Assembly: GCA_000934385.1 (NCBI GenBank)
Contig: KN880468.1
Location: 62,001 to 126,000 of the forward strand
Direction: 5' to 3'
Origin: Cylindrobasidium torrendii FP15055 ss-10
Taxonomy: Eukaryota; Basidiomycota; Agaricomycetes; Agaricales; Physalacriaceae
DNA length: 64,000 bases
The notes below the pieces were generated by a model that was not told where the DNA came from, made no database searches, and worked only from the letters and a program-made list of their open reading frames with translations. A program made the translations under genes and the position numbers. How positions within the stretch are numbered: the stretch's first letter is position 1; each line of letters starts with the position of its first letter. Below are positions 24,655 through 36,883 of this stretch, one piece after another.

Positions 24655-25366
24655 CGTGGCTGGGGTCGATAACTATCCCTTCCCATGCTCTTTATACATC
24701 CCTCGAAAGCTCCAAGAAGCAGCCATTTTAGAAGGCGCCCATACAGTAGGCTAATACCTGCTTCTGTAGCCAGAAATAAACCTGGCATTGTATAAGCACC
24801 GCAGAGTGCCCACGAGCGCTGGAGGTTGGCCGTGGATACCACCCCAACAAACTCTTCAAATGTGTTTGTCCAGCACGAGTGCTATAGAGAATGCTAAAGA
24901 AGGCCGTCGGGCGGTATGCGCCCGACCATCTCAAGGGAGACTCGGATTGTCAGAACGAAGAATTTGGACGCCCAGGACGTCCAGTTTCGCCGGAATGAGA
25001 TAGCATCTATCATCATGCTCACAGAAAATGGCTCCTACTTGTGGAGTTTCCATTCTTGAGTAAAGAGGTCGAGATGTATGGCGTCGTCTCGCACATTTGG
25101 GCACACCGTAAGGCGCACGGTAAACTGATTGGTGACTGGTCCCGGTGCGGAAAAAGAAAGCTGAGCGCTGAGCAGCTGGAAGGCGGAGACATGAATGTCA
25201 ATATGAAGGCGCAAGCCGACAGGCGCCAGCACGGCCGAAAGATGTTTTTGTGGGTCGAAGCATGTCTTCATTTTTGAGATTAACCATCGCTGCCAGCTGT
25301 CCTATCCAAGATGCAGTCCATTATAAGATAGAGAATTAGTGGTACAGTAGTATCGCGTGTCGCGTA
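24655..25366. other. Intergenic region upstream of A-T-TE copy 2
   Basis: About 710 bp with the promoter of copy 2 and the 3' end of the AP-2 mu gene. No further gene recognised. Confidence 0.5.
24691..24696 (-). promoter_or_regulatory. TATA box of A-T-TE copy 2
   Basis: TATAAA followed by GAGC, 37-42 bp upstream of the start codon at 24654; counterpart of the element at 20231. Confidence 0.65.
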
Positions 25367-27025
25367 TTAGAATCTGATTTGATACGTTCCACTGGCCTTG
25401 GTGAGATAGCGCACCCATTTGATACTGTTGTAACTGCTTTTCTCGTATACCTTGAGGAAGCGTACAATGAGACCAGAAGCCGTAAACATCAAGACTTGAA
25501 AGTCAACGTCGATAGGTGGCCGCGTCCACACTTGGCGTGTCGTGGTGCTCGTCAGCTCCGCCATGCCACTCAAGGTGCACTCTTGTCCACCCTGTAGGCG
25601 AGGGATTCTGGTAGCCGTCAGGACTGCACTTGTGGCCGGTGTTGGGACATGCTTACTTCCAGACCACTACATTTTCGGCGGGTACATATTTCGCCTTGCC
25701 GGAAGCCGCTTGACAGTCAACGTTCACGGTGTTGAGTGGTGTTGGTATGCGAAGCACGACATTGGTAGCAGACAGCTTGGCGTTGAAGTTTGTCTTGACA
25801 GTGATATCGTAGGAAACCTTTGTTGTGCCAATCTCGGTTACTGTCGGGATAATACGCAGGGGCAGCTTGATATTGGACGTTGAACGATACCTGGGAAGGG
25901 TCAGTACTGGGTAAGGACATGTCGAGCGTGCAAAGTACTTCATGAGTTCGAATTCGCCATCCGGAGGGACAAAGCTGATACTGCGGTCGACGTCGAAGTC
26001 TGTGAGCCGTACACATTGGTGAAACTGGCAATCGTCTAGCTCAACGGCGTCGCTGATGCCCTTCTCACTCTTGTCGATGACCAGCTTGTCGTTCAACCCG
26101 AATTTGCACTCTGGTGTGCCCGAAAGATATGCTCTCATTTGAATATGCCCATCCACATCCGCGCGAAGGACAGTGCCTGGGGGATGCTCAATATCAGTGC
26201 AGAATGGAGGAAATGGTGGACGCACCCTTCGCTGACATGCTTAAATTCACCAGCTCAATGACATCCACAAACGCTTCGTTCTTCTTGTACTTGACGTCTC
26301 CTCTCCTCCAATTCGTCGCCCCGGTGGCCTGCGCGGTAATCTTCGAGGATTCTTCCTACAAGGATGCGGTCGGTCAATCATCCTCGTCGCACAGGTGGTG
26401 GCGCGTACGGCGGCGATGGCGGATACAACACTCTCAGTGGTGATGTAGGACTTGAGAGTATCAATTTCGCTATTCTGCGGGTATCCAAAGTCGTTTATTT
26501 CTGCTCCAAGTTAGCGAAGAGACTACTGGAGGGCACAACACGCACCATCTATGAGCTCGTATATCAGCACGAAATTGTTCTTGATGGACTCCTCGTCAAT
26601 CTTGCCAAAATATGACTTGCAGATATTGATGAAGCGGTAGCAGAACTCGAACACCAAGGCTGCGTTGGCATTCGTCCTGAAATCTGGTCAATTCCATCCC
26701 AAAGAACATATCCCGCACGCACTTGGTGACCGCGACAACATAGAGGTTGTTGACCCGTACGTGGAAGAAGCTGGTCGAGCCGAGCGTGATAATTGGCGAG
26801 CGTACTTCGCTGTTGGAGACGACCTGGATTCGGAAAACATCCGCTATTGACCGTCTACGAGCAAGGTAAGCGGTTCGTAACGGGGGTCGTCGTGGCAGAC
26901 ACACTTGAAATCCGTTCGGTACAGGCGTGATATTAGCACCTCTCCCTTCTGGTTGAAGATGAAGAATGCCTGTCCCAAGAATGAGCATAGGAAACGGTAT
27001 ATTTCAATCAACACACGGAGATCAT
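25367..27025 (-). CDS. APM4: AP-2 clathrin adaptor complex, mu subunit
   Basis: Medium subunit of the plasma-membrane clathrin adaptor, binding tyrosine-type sorting signals and lipids in endocytosis. Nine exons. Exon 1 is only 9 nt (27025-27017, MIS) and joins [18 protein letters not shown] at 26969, the exact family start. Then follow [20 protein letters not shown] and [20 protein letters not shown] from the longin domain and linker. The mu-homology domain starts [19 protein letters not shown] and includes [49 protein letters not shown] and [17 protein letters not shown]. The chain ends [18 protein letters not shown]. Length about 430, as expected. No defect seen. Confidence 0.95.
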
Positions 27026-27820
27026 AGTGGTAAGTGCCTAAGTCCAGTCCGATCAATTATTTCTGTAGTTATTTTCCAACGCATACATACTTAATCGTTT
27101 GTGTTCATTCTTCTCATCCTACCACTATCCATAATCCTACCTGTATTTGATTTTTCACACTACTGTCATTGGCGCACGCCATTCTTTTGGTATTTCCCTC
27201 AATCCTTCCTAGTGTGGCAGCTGAACCGTAGTGATAGCTTAACATTACTCAGAATTCCCGTCCTGCCCGTCTTGGCAGGCGCCCCAGGCAGTCTGTCAAC
27301 GATGGTACACTGCGGTGGTGAAGCGTAAGCTCATTTAATGACTTGCCGGACTGTCATCCTGGATGTGTTGCATTGGAATGCCCGAAAACCACACCTAACC
27401 TTTCATTCGCCGCAGTGGCCACACAAGTACTACCCCTTTCGTGTCTTTTGCTTCTACATAAGCAATACTATCCAGTACTTGTGTATTCAGCTTCAAACAG
27501 CGGATGCGCCGTCAGCCAGTTGAGGATGACCATTTCCGTATTTCCGCTAACTTAGTGACTTACAAAGCTTGCATTCCGGCGGACGTGGACCGTCGTAGGC
27601 TCGTAGCACTTTTATACTGTAAGCCGCCCGCGTCCACCCCCTTCCTGATTTTCTGCTACAGTGCCGGCGATGCCCCGCCGCCACAACCTCATGCTGGTAA
27701 GGAATCTAAGCTGTTCGGCAGATGCGACTTGTCGGGCAGAGCCGGTGGTATACTTGTACCAAGGGTCGTTGAAATGTCATCTTATAAGGCCCCTCAGTTC
27801 CGCCATCCGATGCATCCAAG
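27026..27820. other. Divergent intergenic region
   Basis: About 800 bp between AP-2 mu (minus) and the small gene at 27821 (plus). Several short open frames on the plus strand show no domain or splice continuity. No gene supported. Confidence 0.4.
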
Positions 27821-28378
27821 ATGCCTCTGACCGAAATTGTCACCCTCGTCCATTCTGGAGCAGACGTCTTCAAAACCTCCGCACCATTCTATCGACAATG
27901 GTCGTCTTTGCAGTCGAGCTATTCATCCTACCCGCTCACCTTCTACGCGGACGCCCAAAAACCCACCATCGTATACCTCATTTCGGGATGGAACAACTCA
28001 GACGAATATGCGCGGTGGTGCAAAACCGACTCTCGACAAACCGTCCTGGCTACACTCCCCTCCAACATAACCATCTCGCGAGCCGTCATCGTCAACATGG
28101 CCTTCGACACCATCCCACGCACAGTGGCTCGCGGAATTATGTGTCTCGACGTGAACAACATCGATGGCGATGAACCGGAGGAACAGTCGTCGGATCTGTG
28201 GAATTTGGGGCATACAGCGCACACACTCCCTGTTACATGGTCAAGCTGTGGGGAGGATTGTAAGGCGCCAAGCATACTTTATCGCCTAACGCTCTACAAC
28301 GCAAGCGTTCGGCCTGAAGACATCTCTCGAAACAGACCTGAGTCGGTCATCATGCGGCGTACAGGGCTCTCAACCTGA
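27821..28378 (+). CDS. Small hypothetical protein, possibly a dimeric alpha/beta-barrel
   Basis: Single exon, 185 residues, start MPLTEIVTLVHSGADVF. Family not recognised. The first 110 residues alternate short strands and helices (LTEIVTLVH, FYRQWSSLQSSY, PTIVYLISGWNNSDEY, ISRAVIVNMAF), which resembles half of an ABM/Dabb-like barrel; the rest is polar. The hypothesis rests on pattern only. No catalytic motif, signal peptide or membrane segment seen. Confidence 0.5.
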   Translation: MPLTEIVTLVHSGADVFKTSAPFYRQWSSLQSSYSSYPLTFYADAQKPTIVYLISGWNNSDEYARWCKTDSRQTVLATLPSNITISRAVIVNMAFDTIPRTVARGIMCLDVNNIDGDEPEEQSSDLWNLGHTAHTLPVTWSSCGEDCKAPSILYRLTLYNASVRPEDISRNRPESVIMRRTGLST

Positions 28379-29542
28379 CTTTATGGCTCAAATTGTATCA
28401 ATCGTTGTCTTAGTACTCATCACATTGACGAATGGATGGTACAACCCCAGCCTCCGAGTAAACATTGGCTCTGCAGTCCTTCGTTCCGCCTTGGCTCCAA
28501 ACAGAGTGCGACGGTACTATCGTTGTGTTACAGCTTCACCGTTGGCACTGCAGGGCTGTTATCCCCTGCTGAGCCATACTCCGTCCCATGGGTGTCCAAC
28601 GCGTTTCAAGGACATGTCCAAGAGAGGACTGAGTGCGCGGAGCACAGGTATGACAACTGGTGCATGCATTTGACATCGCTGTTTCCAGCGGACCATACCC
28701 ATCACACAAAGTTAGTGAATCAACCGTAAGTTGCATGGATGTACGGGGGTACACTGCAAGGAGACTCGTCATCATAGTGCTAGTAGGATTAAAGAGCGTC
28801 CTGCCGCCTGATGTTATCCATCCTAGGACACACGCGGGGCCTCAATCCGACACAGTCCTTGAAATGAAGTCAAGATGGATCTTACACTCGACACCCACAA
28901 AGATCTCCCGCAAGCCATCCGTCCATTCGTAAGCGCTCAGTCTCTCACCGAGCGGCCTCGCACGTCGGTAAGATCTGTAATACGAAAACATAAGTATGAA
29001 CAAAATCTTAATCAGTGCCCCTCAAATATCACGATGCTCGTGTTATGCTTTCATATAAATCCATGATATAAAAGTCGACTACATATGCTGATTGAGCAAG
29101 AAGCGCCGTGGATCCCCCTCACACGGGCATACACCATCTTTATGGGAAACCGCGGTGACCACGGAGCACCGTGTTGAGGAATGGTCAGGACTAGCGCGCG
29201 TTACATTGATTGTTACTATACAAGCCTATTCCTGGCGTGAAGTACGCATAAGGCTCAGAGGACAGTGCAATGTTTAATCACTTACATAAGGGGTCTCAGA
29301 TACTGTACGTATGAACGAACATACAACGCCTGTCCAAAGCACTCTACGACGGACTCTCCTGACATCCGACAAAGGATTGCCCAGGCACGCTTGTAACAAC
29401 GTGATTGCCATTGTCTATGACTTACATAAGCCAAATCGTAGCCTAAGGCAGGTTTTTAAGATGGACCGTAATCGTACTGTGAAAATTATCGAATGTTTCG
29501 AAACTGGCCTCGAAAACTTGTCAAATCTGAAGCGGGGAAGTA
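28379..29542. other. Gene-poor region
   Basis: About 1.16 kb with scattered short open frames, no codon pattern or splice continuity that I can defend, and no repeat recognised. Confidence 0.4.
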
Positions 29543-30913
29543 TCAATTATCTATGGTATTGAGATCTGAGGCTGCTATGAGTGGATAAACAGCATGACAT
29601 CGACTGCCGCATTCTCCTTCATCGTAAGCACCAGGTACTGGGGCAGGCATGTCGCTGAAGAACTTCTTTGTTACCTTCGGGAAGGCGACCGCGAATAGCC
29701 ACCGGTCCAACTCTTCCACATTGCCTGGACGCAACACAATGGCGTCGATGGACGGGAGTGAAAAATATCTGCCCTTCCACTTGAGATACCCAGCGCACGA
29801 GGCTAAGGCATCGTCTAGAACTCGCAGTTCTGCTTCGCAACGGTCGTAAAGGTGGGGAGAATAGACGGTGTATGAGACATCGATATTGACTTTTTGGATT
29901 TGAATCGTGCGTAAGCTGGATGCAAGAGAGTTGATGGGGCCGGAAAGTAAAAGGCAGATTGTCGCAGAGAAAGATATTAACGACGGTGGCAAGACAAGTG
30001 CGGTATCTGGTGACAATGGTCATATCACAGCTGTATCACAGAGATAGACCGTAATGAGGAAAAGGCACGTACCAGAAAAGCTGATTCCAGATAGTTGTAA
30101 ATGTCTAAGAGTCGAGGACCATCGTACGAAAAGCCTTCCTAGAGTAGGCTCTAGGCCTGTTGAAAACAACCTTGGTGAAGTATCGAGAGCGAAGTCCTCG
30201 ACGTTGGGAAACAAGTTCAAGTCGGCAACTAGACCCAAGATCTCGAGCTCTCTCGCCCACGCGCCGGATATGTGCAATAGCTTCAAGCGCGAATTGGGAA
30301 CAGCGACAGTCGCTGTGGGCACCGGGGGATCCGGCCCTTCAAAAGAGCCCTCGTTATCGTTATTGGGGCGGAGGCTCAGTTCCTCGAGTGAACTTAACAT
30401 CCCGAGGTAATGGAAAAGCCACATGGGGTCGACAAACGCGTAGTTGGACAAGTGCAACACCTTGAACCGCGGCGCGCGTAGTGCATCATGTAGCACAGCC
30501 AATGTTCGCGGTACCTTTGGGACAACGTGCGAGGAGATTGCGATGAAATGCAGTGTATCTGCGGCTGTCGTGAGGGTGATCAACTCAGCGAGGTTTTCGC
30601 ATATAGTGGGTTCAGTGATCCAACCGCCGCCCTCCAAGAAAACATCGCCGAAGGTGATCTGGCGAATGTAGGACGCAAGAGACGGCGCAGCGCGTATGAG
30701 CGCAAGAAGTGACTCAAGTCTCGTACGGAGGGAGGACTCCTTGGCCAATATGATGTGTTGGAAGCGCGCGGCACGAATATCGTTCTGTGTTTCTCGCCAC
30801 AAGAGCGCAAGTGAGGATAGACTAGTCCTATCGGCATCATCGTTGATGAGCACCGCTGCGATGGCAATCTTCAATTCGGGAGGGAGATCCAATGCGTGCT
30901 TTGAGGATGTCAT
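29543..30913 (-). CDS. F-box/LRR-like protein A
   Basis: Two exons, 30913-30073 and 30006-29543 (66-nt intron); 434 residues from MTSSKHALDLPPELK. The LPPELK start resembles the first helix of an F-box. The body has leucine-rich stretches spaced like irregular LRRs (RFKVLHLSNYAFVDP, SSLEELSLRPNN, LKLLHISG, STLRHLQLSG). The acceptor at 30007 was chosen because the nearer AG leads at once to a stop. The C-terminal motif RWLFAVAFPKVTKKFFSDMP is shared with the gene at 59465-60850 (EWLFSDAFPKVNKKFFADMP), so the two are paralogues 30 kb apart. An in-frame upstream extension to 31093 is open but begins without support. Likely a substrate-recognition protein of an SCF-type ligase, by analogy only. 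Confidence 0.65.
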
Positions 30914-30928
30914 TCTGGCATGAAGCAA

Positions 30929-30946
30929 GAAGAGTAACCCTAACCT
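30929..30946 (-). promoter_or_regulatory. Telobox-like 18-nt motif upstream of F-box-like gene A
   Basis: Plus-strand GAAGAGTAACCCTAACCT, 16-33 bp upstream of the start codon. The identical 18-mer lies at 60875-60892, 25-42 bp upstream of the paralogue. The core AACCCTAA matches the binding consensus of Tbf1/telobox factors. It could instead be residual coding sequence if translation begins further upstream. Confidence 0.5.
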
Positions 30947-31595
30947 ATACGCGTTCGATCGTGATGCATGTGCGTGATGAACGACAAGGCTTAGGCGGCC
31001 GTAACGGCCGGAGTGGCACACATTCTCCTTTGCTAGCCAATGGCGATAGCATATTGAATTCTCAGTCAGGCTGCATTGTACTCTTCTGGACACTAGCTAA
31101 ACCTGAATTTCGTCTGTAGCGAAAGCCAGTGGATAATGATCATTAAGTAGAAGGACAGCTATTGAAGCACTCCAGTTTCATCTTGGGGTGAGTATTGGTA
31201 TTCATCCTAGAACTTCAAGAAGCACGTTTTGACAGTGAACAGCTAAGAAAGACGTTCTATAAACACTGCTCAATGCAATGGTTTGATGATGAATCATCCA
31301 CATTGACAACGTTGACTCGACTAGCGCTCATGTATGTGCTTCGAGAAACCGAATGTGAGGTCAAAAGGCAATCAACTGCACTCTTCGTCAAATGCTTATG
31401 TCTTAGCTGCATCACTTTACTTGAACGATGCACAAGGAAATGCTTCTCATCGTATCACCCAAGGTAGCCAAGCTGAGGCACCTCGACACTGTGAGCCAGA
31501 TTCCATAGGATAGCAATGCTCGCCTCGTGCTTGGCCTTGCCAAACACACATAGGGTTCCACAAAGCAGCTATTTGAACGGTACATAACTCACAAC
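30947..31595. other. Intergenic region
   Basis: About 650 bp between F-box-like gene A and the 3' end of the FAH gene. Short open frames only; no feature supported. Confidence 0.4.
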
Positions 31596-32665
31596 TCAGT
31601 TATCTGGGTTAAATGTGTACAAGCCGCCCTCACGCTTGGCCACTGAGAAGAAAAGCTTGGACAGCACGGGGCCAGAGGGAATAGACAGCGAGCATTCGAC
31701 TTTGTCGCCTGGCGCCACCGACCCGACGCCAGCTGGCGTGCCCGTCAAGAGAAGATCTCCTTCCTTCATGATGGGTTAGCGACTAAGGCTCAGACGACAA
31801 GAGAATGGGAATGCAACCTACCTCGAGCGTCATGATAGACGAAACGTACTCAATAAGACGAGGAATGGGAAAGATCATGTCGGATGTGTTTCCATCTTGC
31901 TTAGTGACCCCATTAATCTACAGAAATTGACATAGTCAGCCTCGGCGGCGCATCAACCTCAGGACACATACGTCCAGGGTAAGACGCAGATTACTAGGGT
32001 CAATGCTAGCGGACTTGGGAATGAATGCTCTGCGTTGTATACGTCGGTTAGCATGCATAGGACAGACAGCTCGTGAATGGGACTGCCACATACCCGACGG
32101 GAGTGAAGGTGTCAAAGCCCTTTGGCGCGGACCACGGAAGCCCTTTACGCTTCATCTTTGCCTGCAAGTTGCGCGCAGTCATATCGACGGCCAAGGCTTG
32201 GCCAGTATGAGGCGTGCCCAGTAGGATAAGGTTCTGAGGGACGAACCGTAACCAGACACATAGGCCTCGGCATGGGCTTGGGGAATATCCCTGCCAGACT
32301 TTCCAATTACAACGCCGAGCTCGACTAGTATATGTACTAAGCCGAGAAAGATAGGGAATGACAATAGAACTACGGACCTTCATGATGAGCGTCGATGCCA
32401 GGAGGGACTTGGACGACACCTCCAGAGCCAAGGAATGTCCCTGTTGGCTTCAGGAAGAAAAATGGCTCCTTTCGAGAGAGTCACATTCCGTTGCATTTCG
32501 GAATAATATGAGATGGGACTGGACCTTTGGGACAGCGTTGGACAACTCCTTGGCGTGTTCAGCATAATTGCGTCCAATCGCAACGATCTTGAGAATCGTC
32601 AACACGTGGTTATTGCATTGTTCTAACCCACTTGCCTTGTTTCCGCTACGAAAGAAGGAGGACAT
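31596..32665 (-). CDS. Fumarylacetoacetate hydrolase-domain protein (FAHD1-like acylpyruvase)
   Basis: Metal-dependent C-C hydrolase/decarboxylase of the FAH superfamily; FAHD1 relatives act on acylpyruvates and oxaloacetate, usually in mitochondria. Eight exons, about 245 residues. Exons join as [41 protein letters not shown] and on through [35 protein letters not shown] and [16 protein letters not shown]. The acidic metal ligands of the family fall in the VELGVV and AVDM segments. The first intron (32635-32588) has a GC donor (AAG|GCAAGT) instead of GT and is open in frame. No presequence is obvious at this start. The stop is at 31596-31598. Confidence 0.9.
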
Positions 32666-33037
32666 GACTTTGCGAATATAACTAGGCAGAGTTTGTTCGG
32701 GAAAGCGCGTTTGCCAAGAGTGACGCCATCACCTGCTTTGATCGGAAACAATGCCGGAACTCGGCGCGCCACACTGACCATTCCTCTTCTCATCAAACGA
32801 TGAACAAGAATTCTGTTTCTCAATTGCAAAGCTTCTTTATTTGAATCCAAAATCAAGTTTTCCAAGATTGCGGAGGGGCTGAATTGACTTTCAAGGCGTC
32901 ATGTCTTCGCCGGTGCCGGCTTGGCACTTCCTTGGCTTGGCCGTATGCCCAGAGGCTTGGTCTATGTCTTTCTCTTCTCATATAAACCACCGCGTCGGTC
33001 TCTCGTTTTTCTCTGTCCGACGCCCACTTCGACGAAC
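32666..33037. other. Divergent intergenic region
   Basis: About 370 bp between the FAH gene (minus) and the weak locus at 33038 (plus). No motif called. Confidence 0.35.
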
Positions 33038-33577
33038 ATGTCCGATTCCGATAATGAGTCTTCCAGGTTCGTTGTTCTCCATCTCCCATCTTTTTCACAC
33101 GCTGACCGTCCTCTCAGCAGCTCAAATTCTCATCTGGGGCGCTCATGGGAAATCGCAGTAATCACAGTCACCAGTACGCCGCCCTTACAGACCTGTGGCC
33201 CACTCGCTAATCGCCCCTCGCATAGTCGTTGTCATCCTTGGCGTTGTCGCCACCACCATATTCTCAGTCCGACGGAGACAAAGGCGCAAACTGGCAGCAC
33301 AGCTACAGCACGACCTCGAGCGGGCCAACGGAGTATCGGGGACGCGTGAAAAGAGCAGGAGCAGAAGCAGAAGCAAACACCAGTCTCCCGTCCGCAAAGT
33401 GCGTTTTCTTTTGCAAACCCATAACCTCTTGCCAAGACCTGTCACTGACGCCGCTGCTAGCCCCCTCCTGTGCATCACTCCTCCAACTCTAGCCGTCACT
33501 CCCGAGAGCACCGTCATTCCCACAGAGATTCCAGGGACGAGCCCAAGCCGACGCGGTATTACTGGGAATCTCGCTGA
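33038..33577 (+). CDS. Putative Ser/Arg-rich small protein (exon model uncertain)
   Basis: Start MSDSDNES at 33038 followed by a donor GTTCGT. Further on, TREKSRSRSRSKHQSPVRK joins by a clear intron (GTGCGT...CTGCTAG) to an exon with NSSRHSREHRHSHRDSRDE and ending YYWESR-stop at 33577. This suggests a small RS-domain protein of the splicing type. The middle exon is unresolved because three frames are open: one has a possible membrane segment, one a Ser/His-rich run, one an acidic run. A longer 194-residue single-frame reading to 33779 is the alternative. Confidence 0.3.
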
Positions 33578-35316
33578 AGTTGTGGCCATCTCGTTCCGAC
33601 TGTACACCTCACTTCGCCGGAGGGCCCTTTGGGTGCGTTCGCTATCCCCATCACCATCCCATCATTATTCTTACCATCCATCCTCTAGCTCTCCGTCGAA
33701 CCTAACGTCTGCACTCCAAGCCATGGCTCACACGCGGACGCGCAGTGCGCGCCAAGCCTCGCGGGTCTCGGTCTCTTAGGCTGCAGTTCTCCACCGAGCA
33801 AGTTCATTCCAGCGCAGATGTCATCTCGGGAACGTCGCGTCAGCAGGCATAGACGAACGTCTACGGGAGGTAGACTTGTACGACTATCTTATTGCTTTTC
33901 TTATTAAGCGCGTATACATACTACTCTACTGTGTTCCAGAAGGGGTAATGGAACGCAGTGAATATACCTTCTTCCCTTTTTTGAAGTTGCCGCTGGATTT
34001 GTGTGTCCACTATGATACCTTGTGTTGGACGATAGTACACCGTGGGCTATCATTGGCAGGTGAATTTTTGACCTCGAGCTTCTTCCTTGCCTTGGCGGGG
34101 TTTCTCCACGCCTAATCAGCGTCGTTGTTGCGGTACCTAGTAAGACTTATATAGGCTCATGCTTCTTAAGTTGGCCAGCTCTAGAACGACTTCTTGGCGC
34201 GGATTGATGAAATGGCATGCTCGTGAAGACAAGGCAGAGATGCTATAGGGTAGGAAGCGATGCCGTCGCGGCTAACTTAGACAGTGCTGTATGGAACCAC
34301 ATCCTATCGGATGCTCCTCCACCAGTGAAGGGGTTGTCTTGGAAGTTCGGATGGCCGCCACAGTCGTGAATAGTTGTACTGTTTTTGTCGAGTCCTGCCG
34401 CCCATGGAAGAGCTAAAAGTGAGAGTGCACACGTGAAGAATGGTTCTACTATTAGGGATACCAATATTCTGCATGAACTTCGCCATCAGACTCTCTGCGG
34501 TTGGGTGAACCCCAGTGAGGTAGCTACACTCACATACTTGAGCTCTCTCTCGCGATAATAGGTGGTAGAGGGAGATATCTGGTAACCACATATACCCACG
34601 GCATATCGAAGCTCGTTGAGTATGAAGACTAGAAGAATCACACGTGACCGTGATATGCCGATGTGGCCAAGTTCCAACACAAACGCTTACCACGCTCGAA
34701 GTTACTACATAGAGATTGCTGCTCTTAATATCTTTGATCAAGTCCCCCAGGCATCATGATGACACCGTTCCTGCGATGTTTGCAGGTCAAAATTTATGGT
34801 CTTTCACTTGTCCTATACGCTGAATTCAAATCGCTCAACTCACATCTGCAGCACCGCTGCCTCGCCATTGATTAATTTTCTTGCTACTTGGATATCGGTG
34901 AGACCGACGGTTTTGTTGAAATACTCACGCTTTTATTGACCATCAAATGTGCATCGGGCCGCCATCCGCCCTCGGCGGCTTTTGGCTGGTAAAGATCTCT
35001 CTCGTCTTGCCAGCGGCAGGTCCTGGCGGGTCACTGAGGCCAGCGAAAAGTTACTATCTGGACTACATAACTCGTTGAATTGTGAACCGTTGGGATATGC
35101 CTGAATGCTTACAGCCTCTGCAAGGGCCTCGCACTTTTCAGTGCTCACCGCCTCGTCCGACGAATGGGTCCATCACGCAAATCTACGTCCACTTGAAACA
35201 CTCTTGTATTGGCGGCGCCGCTCGGTGTATCATCATTTTGGTCTCTCCTTTCACCTTCATCTTGGGTCGCCGCTTGGCGCGCATTTTATCATCCCTTCTC
35301 TTCAAATTATTGCACA
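33578..35316. other. Gene-poor region
   Basis: About 1.7 kb before the membrane-protein array. Minus-strand open frames at 34243-34741 lack domains and good splice signals. No feature supported. Confidence 0.4.
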
Positions 35317-36883
35317 ATGTTGCCCTCTTCAACTTCTTACCTCTACTATTCATTCTTCGCTGCCAGTCTCCTTGTTCTGCCCGGCGCCCAAGCAGACCGC
35401 ACCAACAGGACAATCGACGACACGAATGGGGACAGCGATTCCGGCAAGGTTCCCATCTACAATCCGTCAGAGGCATGGGCTGGTTTGGATTGCACTGGTT
35501 GCGCTATCAGGCCGGACAGAAGTCTCGTTTTCGATAGGACGTTGACGGCTGCTACCTATAACCCGGACATGGATTCGATGGACGTTACATTCTCGTTTAC
35601 TGGTGCGTGGTGAATTGAATTCCGATGGTAGCGTTGCTGATGTCTGGTAGGCACGGACATCTGGGTATACTTCGTCCTAGCCAATGACCAAGGGAACGGC
35701 GTCACAACGAGTACCGACTGCAACTTCACCCTGGATGGGAAACTCGCTGGACACTTCCAACATGCACCCACCAATTCCACTGCATTAGAGTACAACACCC
35801 TTGTTTTCGCCGCAAATGGGTTGAAGCAACAAAGTCACGACCTCATCATCAGCACCTCTGGGATCCAAGAAAACCAGTGGGTCGCATTTGACCGGGCCAT
35901 CTACACGTACGAGCATTGCCCAGTTGCCATATGCAGCCCTAATTCATGTCTGCAGGTTCGATAGCGACGCAGCGTCCAGTAGCAGTGGCACGACCAGTGG
36001 CAGCTCTCCCACGAATACATCCAACCCAAGTACCGACAGCAACAACAAGACTGGTCCCATTGTTGGAGGCGTCATCGGTGGTCTGGTCGGCCTTGCCGGC
36101 ATCGCTCTCGCCCTGTTCTTCTTCATGAAACGGCGCCGCCAGAAACGCAATACGTACAACATCGAAATTGACGGCGACGACCCCAAACCACCGCACGGCA
36201 TGTCTTCGCCATTCGAGCGATATGGCTCGCAGCCCATGGCACAATCCCAGACTATCGTTCCTCTCACTGCCAACTACGCCTCCGATTCCGACTTTTCTCA
36301 TCCAGACTCGACTACCCCGTATGCGTCCACCGCTTACAGGCCGCCAAACGCGCATCAGGGCAACATGTACGTTATGAATCCCGATTCTCCTGGATACTCT
36401 GCCCGCACCGAGTCCGAGCGTCCATCAACAGATGACATGACGCACCGCCCGCCTGGAGCTGCCCCACCTTCGACAATAGCTGCATCCTCTACAGGGTCCA
36501 CACTGGAGGACGAAGCAGAGCTACGCCGAAAACGACAGCGCGCACTGCAAGACCAAATGCGGACCATCCAAGCAGAGCTTTCTGCACTGTCGGCGCAACA
36601 AGCCGGCCAGCCGCGGTTTGAGGCTTCGAGCGGTGCAGGAAGGGAGTCATCGGAGCTCAGGGATTTGAAGGGGCAGATATCAACGATGCGCGGGCAGTTG
36701 AAGGCATTGGCGACATCGCAGCAGTCAGCGTGGGCACAAGGGTTGTCGAACGAGCCGCCTCCAGGGTATACGCCTGCGCCGGAGAATGCTACTTCATCGT
36801 TGGCCGAGCCACTGCCAGTACGACGAGAGAAGTCTCCCATGGGTGGACAGGGCACGCGAATGTTTGTTGTTTCGCACGACTGA
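35317..36883 (+). CDS. Receptor-like type I membrane protein with PPGY tail, member 1
   Basis: Exons 35317-35602, 35651-35906, 35956-36883; 489 residues. Signal peptide 1-26 (MLPSSTSYLYYSFFAASLLV...AQA). The ectodomain begins NRTIDDTNGDS and has a CxxC (DCTGC), PDRS, and the strand-rich TDIWVYFVLANDQG and HDLIISTSG. A Ser/Thr-rich stalk leads to one membrane helix at about 214-237 (GPIVGGVIGGLVGLAGIALALFFF), followed by KRRRQKR. The long tail carries a predicted coiled coil (RRKRQRALQDQMRTIQAELS) and EPPPGYTPAPE, a PPxY ligand for WW domains. Ligand and function unknown. Proteins with this ectodomain opening recur in mushroom genomes as hypotheticals. First of five relatives within 23 kb; exon boundaries fall at the same places in all. 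Confidence 0.85.

Noticed and set aside
34243..34741. Minus-strand gene at 34.2-34.7 kb
   Set aside because: Overlapping frames without domain, consistent splice sites or coding-like composition.
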